A DNA stretch of 64,000 nucleotides from Phoma sp. XZ068 (taxonomy: Eukaryota; Ascomycota; Dothideomycetes; Pleosporales; Didymellaceae). Positions 31,575 through 42,620 of this stretch are shown one piece after another. The position numbers and the translations under genes are program-made. Below the pieces are notes generated by a model. It saw nothing but the letters and a program-made list of their open reading frames with translations. It ran no database searches and was not told the origin of the DNA. Position 1 is the stretch's first letter, and every line of letters begins with the position of its first letter. The stretch lies in the NCBI GenBank assembly GCA_004835665.1, contig RBKR01000009.1, forward strand, positions 1,054,001 to 1,118,000. The letters run 5' to 3'.

Positions 31575-33215
31575 TTAGACGCCTTTATCTTTCGCGATAC
31601 GCATGGAAGACTTCCTTCTCATTCTGCGCTCGATCTTTGATAGTAAATGAGACCAGACGAACCAGCCTCCGAAGGTAGCGGCCATGAACGCAACAGCGAT
31701 TACGAAGTACAGCCACAGCTGGCTATGTGTTCCTTCGCCTGTTATTTGCGTAATATTCATGCCTAGTATGCTCTAATCGGCACGTTAGTATACTAAAAGA
31801 TCATTTGATGTTGGATCCTCACAGATGCCAGCGTCAGCGGAAGGTAGATGAAGGTCAACATCGTGACGCGCCGGATACTGCCTGCAAAAGCATTCGCTGC
31901 TTTGCTCTCTTCAACGGCTGCTCTAGACTCCTGCAGTGTTGCAATATTGAAGATCAGGCTGATGAGGTTATTCGCCTGCGCAGCTGCATCATTGCACCGG
32001 GCGATATGGTCTTCGACGACTTGCAATCTCTTCGCGTAATAGACCTCCGTGCAAGCTCCTCGCTTGAATTTGCCGCGGGATATCTCATGTCGCAGTACCT
32101 GAGCCACAAGGTCTTTGATAGCCGTCAGGTGCCTACGGACGCTGGTCCAAAGCGGCGATAGTTCGTGGAGTTCGCGCATGTACTGGAGTTGTTTTGCTGG
32201 AAGTAGACTTTCGCTGACACACTTTTTGCCCTGCATGGTTCAGTCGGAAGTATAGGAGACGTGGTGCGTGTGGGCTTACTAGAACTTGCAAATGAAGATC
32301 GACTTCATTGAAAAACTCTGCCCATTTACTGCTGACGAGGAAGATGACATCCTGGATGATTTGGCCAGAACCTTCATATACTTCGTCCCTCTGCGGATTG
32401 GGTCGATCACTTGCTGACATTAGATCTCTCAATTGGACCGCCATCGCAGCATCGCTTTCATCGAACATTGTAGAGTCCTTTCCAACATGCATATTCTTCT
32501 TCTTGTGCGTCGCCTTCAATCCCGACGTGCGGGCTCCTTTTACCTTTGCCGAACTTTACGAAGAATATGAAGCGAGCTTGCGTTATTTGCCATTCATGAT
32601 GTTGCTGGCCATCTGTAGACCGGAAACGATATGCCTTCGAAAGCATCGATCGCTGCGCCTGTGAAGATTTGTGACCAACGGCATACTTATTCATGTATTG
32701 CAATACGAACGAGAATTCTGTTTTACGTAAGTGTTGTTTGTCTTCTCAAGCTTAAACCTACCCCTAGCCCCAGCAATTACCCTCAACCGCACGTCAGGCA
32801 GCATGAAGAAACTCGGTGGGATCGTCATCCAATAGCCTAGGGCTCGAATAGCTTCATCTTGAAGCGAAGATGCCATACTGCGGTACGTGAGTCCTTGCCG
32901 CATGGAGACTAGATGTGATACTTACAAGAACATGCTTCTAGTCCACAGAGCCATATCCTCAATGTCGTTCCAGGTTGTGGTTGCCCTGCTAAATTTCCAA
33001 GTATGAGACTTTGTCTGGTAAAGATACTTAACCAACCGACAGCCATCCCCTCGATTGCGATGCAGAAGTTCCTCAAGCTCGAAACCAACAGAGTCTTTAA
33101 TTGGTAGCTTCCATGGCCACGAGAGGTGCTCCTGACTCGGCTGAAGCTTTGCCAGAAGCCTCGGTACTGGTACCAGGGTCGGTGGCTGCATCCACAACGG
33201 GTTTGGTAATGACAT
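31575..33215 (-). CDS. CorA-like membrane protein with GMN motif
   Basis: Six exons on the minus strand: 32926-33215, 32727-32877, 32560-32658, 32280-32501, 31823-32230 and 31575-31772, about 455 residues. The exon 3 boundaries are the least certain. The large N-terminal part is soluble (WMTIPPSFFMLPDVRLRV, AMAVQLRDLMSAS, long helices such as LVAQVLRHEISRGKF). The C-terminus has two helices: VTMLTFIYLPLTLASSIL ending in GMNITQ, then LWLYFVIAVAFMAATFGGW. The GMN at the end of TM1, created by the last intron join, is the hallmark of CorA/Mrs2-type Mg2+ channels. Fungi have many CorA-domain proteins with divergent N-termini, so transport of Mg2+ is likely but unproved. It is divergent from the TB2/DP1 gene. 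Confidence 0.85.
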
Positions 33216-33833
33216 CTCGATGGACTAAGGCCCAGAAAGAAGCAGAAAGGTAATGAAGTCACGTCCGTCGAGGTGAAATGTGCGCTGTCTCCAAAGGCTG
33301 AGCCTAGAGGCTACCATGTTATTGACGAGGCTGTCGGGGGCTATGCTGCCAATGAGGTGTCGACGTCAAGCCGAGTCGATGGTAGAATCGCAGGCCTGCC
33401 GCGGAGGCATGCCAACAAACGATATTCTCTGGAACATGCATACTGGGTCGCAAAAACGATAGTTGGTTGAGGCATGTCGCCAGAGGAGGGAGGCGCAGCT
33501 GTGTGGCCATAGCTTGTGCCTCAAGACAGTCATAGCACTGGGTAGAGACTATCTGACAACAGCTATCGCAATCGCCTGCAAGCTTATGTCGCTTATGTAC
33601 CTGCGTAGAAAGGAATATTTGTCTCAAGTGAAGGTACATCGGTCGCGCCGGAAATGCGATAGTGCGCCGTGGTGGACCGAACGAGCTGACGAGGAACCCT
33701 ACCACCGACATCATAGCTCGCTCCACACTCTCGCCGTATACCCGACCTCAGCCTCAACCTTTCAACCTCTGTCCAGACGGGCTCTCTGTACCCTCTTTCA
33801 CCTTACAACAAGCAGACTTGAAGCTGTGAGAAG
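33216..33833. promoter_or_regulatory. Divergent intergenic region
   Basis: 618 bp between the starts of the CorA-like gene (minus) and the TB2/DP1 gene (plus). The plus-strand proximal 100 bp are pyrimidine-rich (cctctgtccagac, ccctctttcacctt), like a fungal leader. I see no defined operator. Confidence 0.4.
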
Positions 33834-35010
33834 ATGTTCGGCTTCATCGCAGACGGCTTGACGTAAGCGCCCCGCCCCCGCAATCTCACAAGCTCAGCTC
33901 CAGGGGTGCTATCGTGCTTCGACGCATGATTGCCTATCTCAAGCTTCACCACAGCTGTCACAGCCGCCCACCACGACAGAAATGCTTCAACAACATCTTG
34001 CAGCTGGCTAACAGCATGACAGCGTCGCGACCACCGTTCTTTTCCCTATTTTCGCATCCTACAAAGCTCTCCACACCTCCGACCCAGCTCTCCTCGCCCC
34101 TTGGTTGATCTACTTCGTCGTCCTTTCGATCCTCACCACTGTCGAAAATGTTTTCGACTTTATTCTTAGCTGGGTCCCCTTCTACTCGTGGATCCGCTTC
34201 TTCATCCACCTGTACCTCATCATGCCAGGCTCGCAGGGCGCTACGTTTGCGTACCAGGAGTACATTGAGCCGTTCCTGTACCAGCACGAGCGCGAGATCG
34301 ACCACTTCATAAGCGAGAGTCATGATCGTGGAAAGGCCGCGGGACTGGCTTACTTGGGCATAGGCATTGAGTGGGTCAAGGTGAACATCCTGGGCTTTGC
34401 ACCTGCCAAACCCGAGTCCCCAAGGCCTGTCGGTCAGACATACGCGCAGAGCCTGATGAGCAGGTTCCAGATGCCAGCTGCAAGGGGAAGCAACGACTTA
34501 TACGGTCTCGTTAATCAGGCGTTGAGCGGAGCGAGTGCTCTGTACGCAGGTAGCCAGGGTGGCCAAGCTGCGGAGCTCAGCCGCAACGCAAACCTAGTTC
34601 CTGACAACATCCGCAACAACGACGATAGACTAAACTACGTTACATCGCAGCGCCAGCGTCTCGAGACGCTGCTGCAGGCATTCGACCGTGAGCAGGAGAA
34701 TATCCGTACACAGCAATCCAGCGGCCAGAGGTATCATGAGGGAAGCAGGACCCCAACAGGCATGTCAAGGAACCGGAGCGAGTCTGAGTTCGACCGCATC
34801 GAGCGCGACGAAGCCAGCCCACGTCCTCCTTACCCGACTACACCCCCGCCACTAGGCAGGCGAACCAGCAGCGGCTGGATGCCCTGGAACTGGCAGCGCC
34901 CACAGCCCCCTGCTGATCACGCAGACCACGATGACCCTCTGGCCTACGGCAAAGAGCCTGGTGACTCGAGGCGAGCACGCGCAACTGGTTTTGATCTCGG
35001 GGATCGCTAG
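33834..35010 (+). CDS. TB2/DP1/HVA22 (REEP/Yop1-type) ER-shaping protein
   Basis: Exons 33834-33862 (29 nt) and 34023-35010 (intron 160 nt) give about 338 residues. The tiny first exon supplies MFGFIADGLT, and the join continues VATTVLFPIFASYKAL, matching the conserved start of this family. The TB2/DP1 domain follows with hairpin helices (LLAPWLIYFVVLSILTTV, VENVFDFILSWVPFYSWI, FFIHLYLIMPGSQGA) and YQEYIEPFLYQHEREID. Relatives bend tubular ER membranes with reticulons. The remaining ~190 residues are cytosolic and disordered, with a Gln/Arg-rich coil (RQRLETLLQAFDREQEN) and a Pro-rich part (PRPPYPTTPPPLGRR). The tail is longer than in yeast Yop1, so this is probably the REEP-like paralogue typical of filamentous fungi. 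Confidence 0.9.
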
Positions 35011-35295
35011 GGTACGAATCCTTGGAGATCCTTGTGATGAATGTGTATTCAACGGCGTTTGGGAACGGCTGAAAACGGTAGAGGCGAATAACACGTCAGG
35101 GCTACCTAGCCACAAAACACAGGTGAAGATTTAGTAGTCAAGATACATTCTAAACTCAACTATGCAATTGTCATCCGATACCTTTTGTGTGGCCCGTGCT
35201 CCCGAATCGTGACTACGCGCCGCGATGGTGTTCCTCATCTTTCACAAGCGTGTCTTAACTTGTGACATCACTCACCCCATACACATCTCAACAAA

Positions 35296-36233
35296 ATGGC
35301 AGCCACACCTGCCAGAAGAGGCGCCCTGCAGCTACTCACCAGCTCATCGCGCACGCCATATCGCAGCTTCTCCTCATCCCGCATCTGCGCCGCCTTCGCC
35401 AGCACGCCGAAAGCTCAAGCTACATCCACAACCGCAACCAAGCCCGCCACCACTTCTGCTTCAACCTACAAACCAGCAGCCTCAGCCGCACCGAGAACAG
35501 TCACCCCGTCCTTCCCCGCCAAAGAACCTCCTGTCCCTACTGCACGCAATGCCTCCGCCGCAGCCGCCACCTCTGGCCAACGCTCCCTCACCGACGGCCT
35601 GAGCGATGCGCCTTCCGAAATCGAAGGCGTCGCAGCACACGATTGGACGCGCTCGTACCACGGGCTAGGCAGCGTGTCGTTCTCCAAAGAGCAAGCTGAT
35701 ACCCTCCTTGCGCCTATCGACAGCGCGGATGTGGAAGTCAAGCCCGATGGCATCCTGTACCTGCCGGAGATCAAGTATAGGCGGATATTAAACAAGGCAT
35801 TTGGGCCGGGCGGCTGGGGATTGGCACCGAGGGGAGAGAGTATTGTGACGAGCAAGCTGGTCACGAGGGAATATGGCATGGTTGTCCAGGGCCGGTATGT
35901 CTACCCACGCATCTGCGCTGCGTTGTGACTATAAAGCAGAACTAATTCCCTGATAGGCTTGTGTCGATAGCGCGAGGCGAGCAGCAGTACTTCGAGCCCG
36001 ACGGTATCCCAACTGCCACCGAGGGATGCAAATCCAACGCTCTGATGCGCTGCTGTAAAGATCTGGGTATTGCGAGTGAACTGTGGGACCCACGCTTCAT
36101 CCGCGAGTTCAATAAAAAGTACACCAAGGAGGTATGGGTAGAGCACCAGACGACTAAGAAGAAGAGGAAGATCGTCATCAGGAAGGATGACACTGTGAAA
36201 TACCCCTTCAAGGAGAGCAAGGTGGGTGCATAG
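35296..36233 (+). CDS. mgm101: Mitochondrial genome maintenance protein Mgm101
   Basis: Exons 35296-35894 and 35957-36233 (intron 62 nt) give about 291 residues. The N-terminus is a mitochondrial presequence (MAATPARRGALQLLTSSSR, YRSFSSSRIC) followed by a low-complexity Ala/Thr/Pro linker. The conserved core starts at DWTRSYHGLGSVSFSKEQAD and continues through ILYLPEIKYRRILNKAFGPG, GWGLAPRGESIV and, across the intron, LVSIARGEQQYFEPDGIPT, EGCKSNALMRCCKDLGIASE. It ends with a Lys-rich segment (TTKKKRKIVIRKDD). Known Mgm101 is a Rad52-like ssDNA-binding annealase of the mitochondrial nucleoid needed for mtDNA repair and recombination. Length and core fit well; the linker is long compared with yeast. 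Confidence 0.95.
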
Positions 36234-36844
36234 ATGGGTTGATGAGCAAGTCATAGATGACAAACGCACAAGAGGGAATTGCATATCCTGGCGTTGGATT
36301 GAGCGAACCAAGTGTATATATAATGTAACATATGAGGCCACAAGTGCCCGACCGCTTCATCGAGTCTTGCACCGATTGAAATGAATCAGATCCATACTTT
36401 CAGTGCACAGTCCTGGAATTACATAGGAACAGCGCCCTTGTTCACTATGGCGGTGAATCAGTGTAGTAAGCTACAAGGGTTCACTGTTTTACACGACGCA
36501 GGGTGCAACTGAGCTAGCTACTAGCCCAAACATTCACGCAGAGCATACAGTCATAAGTCTACTGCATCTGACCTGTGACAATCGTACGGCACGAAAGAAT
36601 GTATAGTCAGCTGCTCTAGTCATCAGTATCGAAGGGACACTTCAGATGACCTCTTTTACTACTTTTGGAAGTATCGGCGTCATCGGAATTTACAGTCTCT
36701 CCCTAGGAGTGCCGGGGGCGCGAGAAAGAAGAAAGCTTGGTCAGATTAGTACTTCGCGGTAAATCACAAGTAGTCTAGTCATGGATGCAAGGTATTGAGA
36801 AAGAGTGAAAGAGAATGCAATTATTGCTGTGCTAATACAGGCAT
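36234..36844. other. Intergenic between convergent genes
   Basis: 611 bp between the 3' ends of mgm101 and the amino-acid permease gene. No frame with a recognisable motif. Confidence 0.4.
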
Positions 36845-38317
36845 CTAGAAGATACTATTATCTGCACATGTAAACGGTCCGTTCAGCGTCGAGTCGGGAT
36901 CATTGAAGATATCAATGAGAGCCTTCAGACTCGTGTAAAGGCCGCCAACGTTCAGGAACACCGTCATCAGCAGGATAGCGTAGTTCAGGCAAGCCAGGGT
37001 AATCTTGCGAGGCCCGCTCCATTGCTGCTTCCAGTTCAGGTGGAGCCACATGACGCTCGTCAGGCCGAATGTGAACCACGAGATGAAGATGGCGGAGCTG
37101 ATGTTCAGGATGGACGAGAAGATGGGAATCGCGTTCGAAATGACGAATGATACGATCCAGAATAGGGTGCCGAGGCCGACCCAGAGTGTCCATGTGAAGC
37201 CGTTGTGCACGTTGACCTCGTCAGGCTTGACCTTGCGCATGATGGCAATGTACATGTATTTGATTGCAGTGATGCCGATTACGAGACCCGTACCGAGGAC
37301 GGACGGGATGAGGATGCCGTAGGCGATCTTCGCGGGGATGGTGGGCGCGGAGCCGAGCGCTGGAGATGTGACGGCGTCGCCGGCGAGACCGTAGATGACA
37401 CATGCGACGACGATGTAGACAACGACTTCGAAGGACTTCTGCATGAAGAGGGCGGGCGGGAATTCCTTCTGCGGGTTGCGCATCTCGGCCATGACGGACA
37501 TGAACGACTGGTTACCGGCGAAGGCGAAGGCGATGTTGAGGAGAGCGTTGACGGTTTCGACGAAAGTTGGCTTGCCGACGAGAGTGATCTTGACATCGAA
37601 GCCCGGGGGCGCTTTTGGTCCTGCAACACCGAGGGCGATCATGACGATCAGAACCGCAGCAACAATGGAAATCGTGCAAATCCAACTCATGGCAGCTGCG
37701 AACGTGAGCTTTCGCGGTAAACACAGCAGCCAGCAAGCAATGTGCGGGATGGCCATGAAAGCAACCGTGCAGATGGCGTGAGATGAAAGCGTGTTCAGCG
37801 CGACCGACATGGTAATATTCGCACTGGCGCAGATAAGGACCAGATTGAAGATGAAGGCGACGCCGAGGAAGTATTCGAATGGTTTCCCGCCGATGTAGAG
37901 CCCGCAATCGACCAAGTTGGTGACCATTGGGTATCTCCTGTAGAACTGGACCATGATATAGCCACAGTAGGTTGTGAGGGTGCCGAAACCGAGGATAGCG
38001 ATGATGCCGGGGATGAGACCAAGTGTTTTAAGAGCAGATGGCAGACTGAGAACACCGATGCCGACTTCAATGGTGATCAGAATCACACACGCCCGCCAAC
38101 GTCCCAAAGTCCTGTATTCTTCACTGAGACCTTCTCGTTGCTGTGGGTACTCATTCGCACCAGCGAAGCCATCGCCCGTCCAGCCAGTTGTGATGTTGGT
38201 GTTCTGCCCATACTCCTCGTCGTAGCCTGATTTCTCAGATCCAGGGTAGGGTGGAGTCGCGCTCAGAGCAGGCGACCCTTGCGCTTCCTTCTTGCGGAGA
38301 GGATTCTTGAGGCCCAT
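36845..38317 (-). CDS. AAAP-family amino-acid permease
   Basis: Single exon, 490 residues, from the ATG at 38317; the TTG-initiated extension of 8 codons is ignored. A ~75-residue hydrophilic cytosolic N-terminus (PPYPGSEKSGYDEEYGQNTN) precedes about eleven transmembrane helices. The first pair carries the family signature: ACVILITIEVGIGVLSLPSAL, GLIPGIIAILGFGTLTTYCG. Later helices include FEYFLGVAFIFNLVLICASA, WICTISIVAAVLIVMIALG and FEVVVYIVVACVIYGLAGDA. It matches the Neurospora Mtr-like branch of the transmembrane amino-acid transporter family, which imports neutral/aromatic amino acids by proton symport at the plasma membrane. Substrate is not deducible. The N-terminus has acidic and Ser/Tyr residues that could serve regulated endocytosis. 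Confidence 0.92.
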   Translation of the reverse strand: MGLKNPLRKKEAQGSPALSATPPYPGSEKSGYDEEYGQNTNITTGWTGDGFAGANEYPQQREGLSEEYRTLGRWRACVILITIEVGIGVLSLPSALKTLGLIPGIIAILGFGTLTTYCGYIMVQFYRRYPMVTNLVDCGLYIGGKPFEYFLGVAFIFNLVLICASANITMSVALNTLSSHAICTVAFMAIPHIACWLLCLPRKLTFAAAMSWICTISIVAAVLIVMIALGVAGPKAPPGFDVKITLVGKPTFVETVNALLNIAFAFAGNQSFMSVMAEMRNPQKEFPPALFMQKSFEVVVYIVVACVIYGLAGDAVTSPALGSAPTIPAKIAYGILIPSVLGTGLVIGITAIKYMYIAIMRKVKPDEVNVHNGFTWTLWVGLGTLFWIVSFVISNAIPIFSSILNISSAIFISWFTFGLTSVMWLHLNWKQQWSGPRKITLACLNYAILLMTVFLNVGGLYTSLKALIDIFNDPDSTLNGPFTCADNSIF

Positions 38318-39491
38318 GATGGATGACTGGGAGACCCTCAATTGAGTGAAGAGTGATTCAATGTCAGGCGGTAGGACAGCTTGGCCGAGTGCGGCGAGCT
38401 TTGGTCTTATAAACCTCCAGTGCTCCTATAATCGGCCCTCTGTCTTTCCCCAACAGTGCAATCTCCACTAGTCTCCGTATGCATCCTGGCAGACTCGCCC
38501 CTACTAATGCCAATGCACCTGACGAGCTTCGGACTTGTCCGTCTGATGTCTACCTGCCTGATGCGCTTCTAGCCTTTCCAACATTGCGGAGTGCATGCGA
38601 GGAATGTGGGGGATGGACCTAAAATGGCTATTATCGGTGCTCAGAATGAAGCCAAAGACACACATGAGCTTGTCGTCCCCGAAGCGCTGGTTGTTTGATG
38701 AGGGGAGTGGGTCGATGTTGCTAATCGTTGGCCGATGTGAGGTAACTGTGACTTTGAAGATCCACATAATCACGTAAAATCTTCGAGAAAACTTCTTGGT
38801 CCGGGAATCGTCTGCTTGGCAACGCGCTCGAGCCGCTCAGGTCAGCCGTAAATCGGCTTACAGGCTTTTCTATGAGTGGAGTCATACTGCCCGAGGCAAA
38901 ATCGACATTCAGGGTCAAAAGATGGGGTGAAGGATGCATGTGAGGTTGTCCGCCGCGGGACGTTCGTGGAAGTTGCGGCTCAGCCCTACGCGGACGCTAA
39001 CGCCACAGCCGGCAGTAGCGTTGCTCGGCCTGTATGTTCCGAAATGAACGAGTGAACATCGTCATCCATCATCGTCATCGTCAAAATATGCGTCATCGTC
39101 AAATCGAAAATAAAGAGTTGCAACATTTTGTCTCTCGGATGACTCTTTGGATGTCTTTTGGAAAACTTTGACTGCTATAGTATGTCAATGTGGATGATAC
39201 TGTAAGCAACCCACAATGTGGATCTACGGATGCTCACGTGGCGAAGATCTTCTTCCGCCGCGTTGATTATGGAATGAACAGCGTCATCATCCCATCGAAT
39301 GTAGATGAAAACTGTTGTCGGGCAAAGTTCGACAACGGAGGTATAACAGGCGGAGATTATAATATCGAAAAGTGCACATTGCTAGCTGAATAGTAATGGA
39401 TCTATTGCATACACATAAACATAATGACCACCAAGAGGTCGCTCTAACTACCATCAAATCCGTCGCTCCGCTTCCAAAGATGCTGAATATC
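38318..39491. other. Gene-free stretch with a trinucleotide-rich patch
   Basis: 1.17 kb between two minus-strand genes. It should hold the permease promoter and the aim21 3' end. A catcgtcatc-type simple repeat sits at about 39057-39103. Two frames of 67-89 codons have no motif. Confidence 0.4.
39057..39103. repeat. Imperfect catcgt/catc simple repeat
   Basis: Repeated catc/gtcatc units (catcgtcatccatcatcgtc, then atcgtcaaaatatgcgtcat) run for about 47 bp in the permease upstream region. Confidence 0.8.
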
Positions 39492-42400
39492 CTATGCGTC
39501 AGCTGTGGACTCCCTCAAAGCAGTGGGTGAAGCTTCGGTTGCTCCCTGTGACTGTGTTGATGGTAGAGACTCCGTCTTTGTCAAAGGCGCAGTCTCCAAA
39601 TCCTGGGTCTTGCTGGTCTTCTTCTCCAGCTCCGCCTCACCCTGCTCATCGAGTTCGGGGTAGGATCCCGGTGCATCAGATGAACCAGGAGCAGTCTTGA
39701 TGGAGTCTTCCTGCGTTGTCGACGAGGGCAGAGCATCGGTGATCTTCGTAAGTAAGCTGGCCTCATCCTTAGCCGATGCATCAGATGGCGAGCTTGCCTC
39801 TGCGGGCGCAACAGACTTCGCGGCGTTGACGACGGGGGCAGCAATAGACTCGAGGGTATCGACGACGGGGCCGCCACTAGCCTTGCGGGCATCGGTAGTC
39901 TCGGGGATGTCTTCATTATCGGGACCTCCAGGGACTTCGGTAGCCTTCTGAATCTCAGGCTCAGTGGCCGCTAGCTTATGTGAATCCAAGGTATGCTGGA
40001 TCTGGGCAGCGACCCTTGCGGCAGGCACGTCCAGCGCGCCATCTTCCCCAAAGCTCCAGATAGCGGTGACTGGCGCAATTTCCAGCTTGACCTTTGGCAC
40101 GGCAACTTCAGCAGTGACAGTCGCCGCCGGAGAGGGCGAAGCAGCAGGCTTACGCCTCTGAGGACCCTTAGCCCTGCCCTTGCGAGCGTCTGTTAAAGGC
40201 TGAGCAGGCTCTGCCACCTTCTCCTCCTCTGGCTCCTTGACCTTTGGTGCCTGTGGTCCAAGACCAAGCTTGCTGTTCAGATCCTGCAAGAAACCGGCTT
40301 GAAGAGCGGCAATCTTGGAACTAGCTGGTCGAGCAGGCACCGGAGGCTTAGCCTTCGGCTGCGGTGCATCGTTCTCGATGGCTCGATCGACAGTTGGAAC
40401 CTTTTCCGATGAAGATTGCGATGGTTTGCTAGGACGCGCTGGGATTTGAGGCTTCTGGCGATCTGGGATGGCGGGAGCCTTCTTGTCCACTGGCGAGCTC
40501 TCCTGCTGTGCCTTCTGTGGGCGTGCGGGCACAGCTGGGCGAGCTGGAATAGTAGGCTTCTCGACGATTGGTGAATCAGGAGCGTACTCGTTGGTGTCTG
40601 GGGTCTGGGGTCCGCTGACAGTGGTCTCAAGATGACCATGTTCAGGCGCATCTTCCCAAACATCTTGGCTGGGAAACCGCTGCGTGGTCGGGCGCACTCC
40701 GCGTAGATGCTTGTTCTCAGCGGCAAACTGTTTGGTATGCTCAGACAGGAAGTCCTGCTGATCCTCCTCGGTGATGTTGTCCTTGCGCTTCTCCTCGGTT
40801 TCTGCAGACTCGAAAACTTTAGCTGCGCTGACATCAGGACCGACTGCAGACTCCGGCTCTTCGGGAGCTTGTGGGGTAGCAACAGTGGTCTCCAGCTGCA
40901 GACTGCCAGGCGTGTCTTCCCAAACGTCTTGACTGGGGAACTGGTGGCGAGCAAGATTAGGGCGCTTGACCTTGTCGGCGAGGGTCTTGGGCTTCTTGCC
41001 ATCCTCCTCGTCCTCCGGGAACAGAGGCTCGTACTCCTTGTGCGACTCGAGAGGTGTGCCGCTCCTGTCTACAAAATGCGAAGGGTTAGGGATAGCTCGG
41101 TGCTGCTGGACATTGTTGTTTCGGCTCGAGCTTCGGCTGTGAGTGCGCTGCTTCGTGAGATATGCCGGTGTACCATCCTCGTTGACCATGTATTCTCCGT
41201 CGTGATGACGTTCCATCTCGGGAGAAACAGCAGGCTGCCTCCACTCAGTATCGGGATGCTTCTGTACTTCGTCAGAAGCAAGAATAGGAGTGCCATATCC
41301 GCGCTCGGTGACCCAGCCACCCTTCTCGTCTGTGTTTCCGCCCTCAGGACCAAGATCCTCTGTTGGTGGGTCGTATCCTCCGCCATGAACCTTGCTGCTT
41401 CGATGAGTAGGGGGGTCAATGTGAATTACATCGCCGTTATCGTCCAGCTGGTCTTGCGAGGCCTCATGACGCAGTGATGATTCTTGATTGGCAGCCTTGC
41501 TGGTGGGGCGGCTTGCGGAGGAGGACGGCCTGGGCGATGCCATTCTCGACGCGTATTCTTCGGTGGCCCTATAGCCGATCTGCTCATCAGGAGTACCAAC
41601 AGCTTCGCGCGAGGTACCTTCAGTTCATGTCAGTCTTGCTCGCCGATTCCACGGGTTCATCAACAACGTACCGAGTCCAACATCCTTAGGAGCTGAATGG
41701 ACCACCTTGTTGAGATCGTCGGCGCGCCAGTGGTAATCCTTCCTATTCTCCTGGATATGCGGTCCATACTCTCCAGCCTTCTCGCGCTTCAAATCATCTG
41801 GATGTTTCTCATACCAATTCTTCTCAAAGTCATCATTAGCGATCTTCCCGTGGCCGTGCATACCATAGCTGCCAGGAGGGCCATGGAAAATCTCGCGGCC
41901 ACTCTTTGTGCGTCCGTGGTGGCGGCCAGACTTGTTGTGGAAGCCAACGCCAGTGGATTGGCCCTGCTGCTCGTATGGGTTGGGTGTAGGCGCCTGCACG
42001 TCTCCAGCATTACGAAACATAGGCACCTGGACACCAATCTCGGGAATGCCTTGGTGCTCCTTGTCATTGTAAAGTGAGGCAGGTCGCGAGCCGATGGAGC
42101 TGCCAGAGCGGCCCGACTTTGTGCCCTGGGAAGCATTATCTTCTGGTGCCAGCTTTCCGAAACCCGCTGCGGCAGCTTGATTCGAGTCGGTGCGTGTCAC
42201 AGCCTGGATGTTACGCTTCGCCGTTGGGCCCGGGACTGAGGCAGTAGGAGCGTGCAGAGGCAGGTCGGTAGCAATGGATGATTGCTGGACGGATCCACGG
42301 CTCTCGTTGGTGAGGGTCTTCGAGAGGTCCTCGAAGCTGGCATACTCGCTGCCCTCCTGGCCAATCGAGGGGAGCGAAACGCTCGGCGGGCGAGAGGGCA

Positions 42401-42620
42401 CCTCAGTGCTCAGGCGACGGTTGTCTTTGGGAGTACCGCCATGTGCGTATGTCGGGTCATTGAGAGGCGAGCGATCGAATCTGTGCGGAGACTGGGAGCG
42501 CTCAATGCGGCCCTTTGGGCGGGGAGGGATCTTGGGGAGATCGAGGGTATTTGCCGGCGCGGGTGCAGAGCTGTTCTGGGCCCGTGCCGGGCGGGGAGGT
42601 ATCGATGGAGGAGTGCTCAT
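39492..42620 (-). CDS. AIM21: Aim21-like cortical actin-patch protein
   Basis: Exons 41672-42620 and 39492-41617 (intron 54 nt) give about 1024 residues from the ATG at 42620. The join gives VGLGTSREAVGTPDEQIGY without a stop. The protein is almost entirely disordered and Pro-rich. It opens with MSTPPSIPPRPARAQN and KIPPRPKGRIERSQSPHR. A motif occurs twice: HQFPSQDVWEDTPGSLQLET and TQRFPSQDVWEDAPEHGHL. A run of PxxP/PARP segments follows (KPTIPARPAVPARPQ, KPQIPARPSKPSQ, KPPVPARPASSK). This is the fungal Aim21 pattern. Yeast Aim21 works with Tda2 at actin patches, binds SH3 proteins and caps barbed ends during endocytosis. The C-terminal ~350 residues are acidic/Ala-rich and variable. Confidence 0.88.

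Noticed and set aside
37205..37720. Long plus-strand frame opposite the amino-acid permease
   Set aside because: Acid-rich antisense shadow of the conserved transporter; high GC at third codon positions produces it.
38318..39491. CRISPR-like or origin-like repeats near catcgtc units
   Set aside because: Simple microsatellite of short imperfect units; no spacers and the DNA is eukaryotic.
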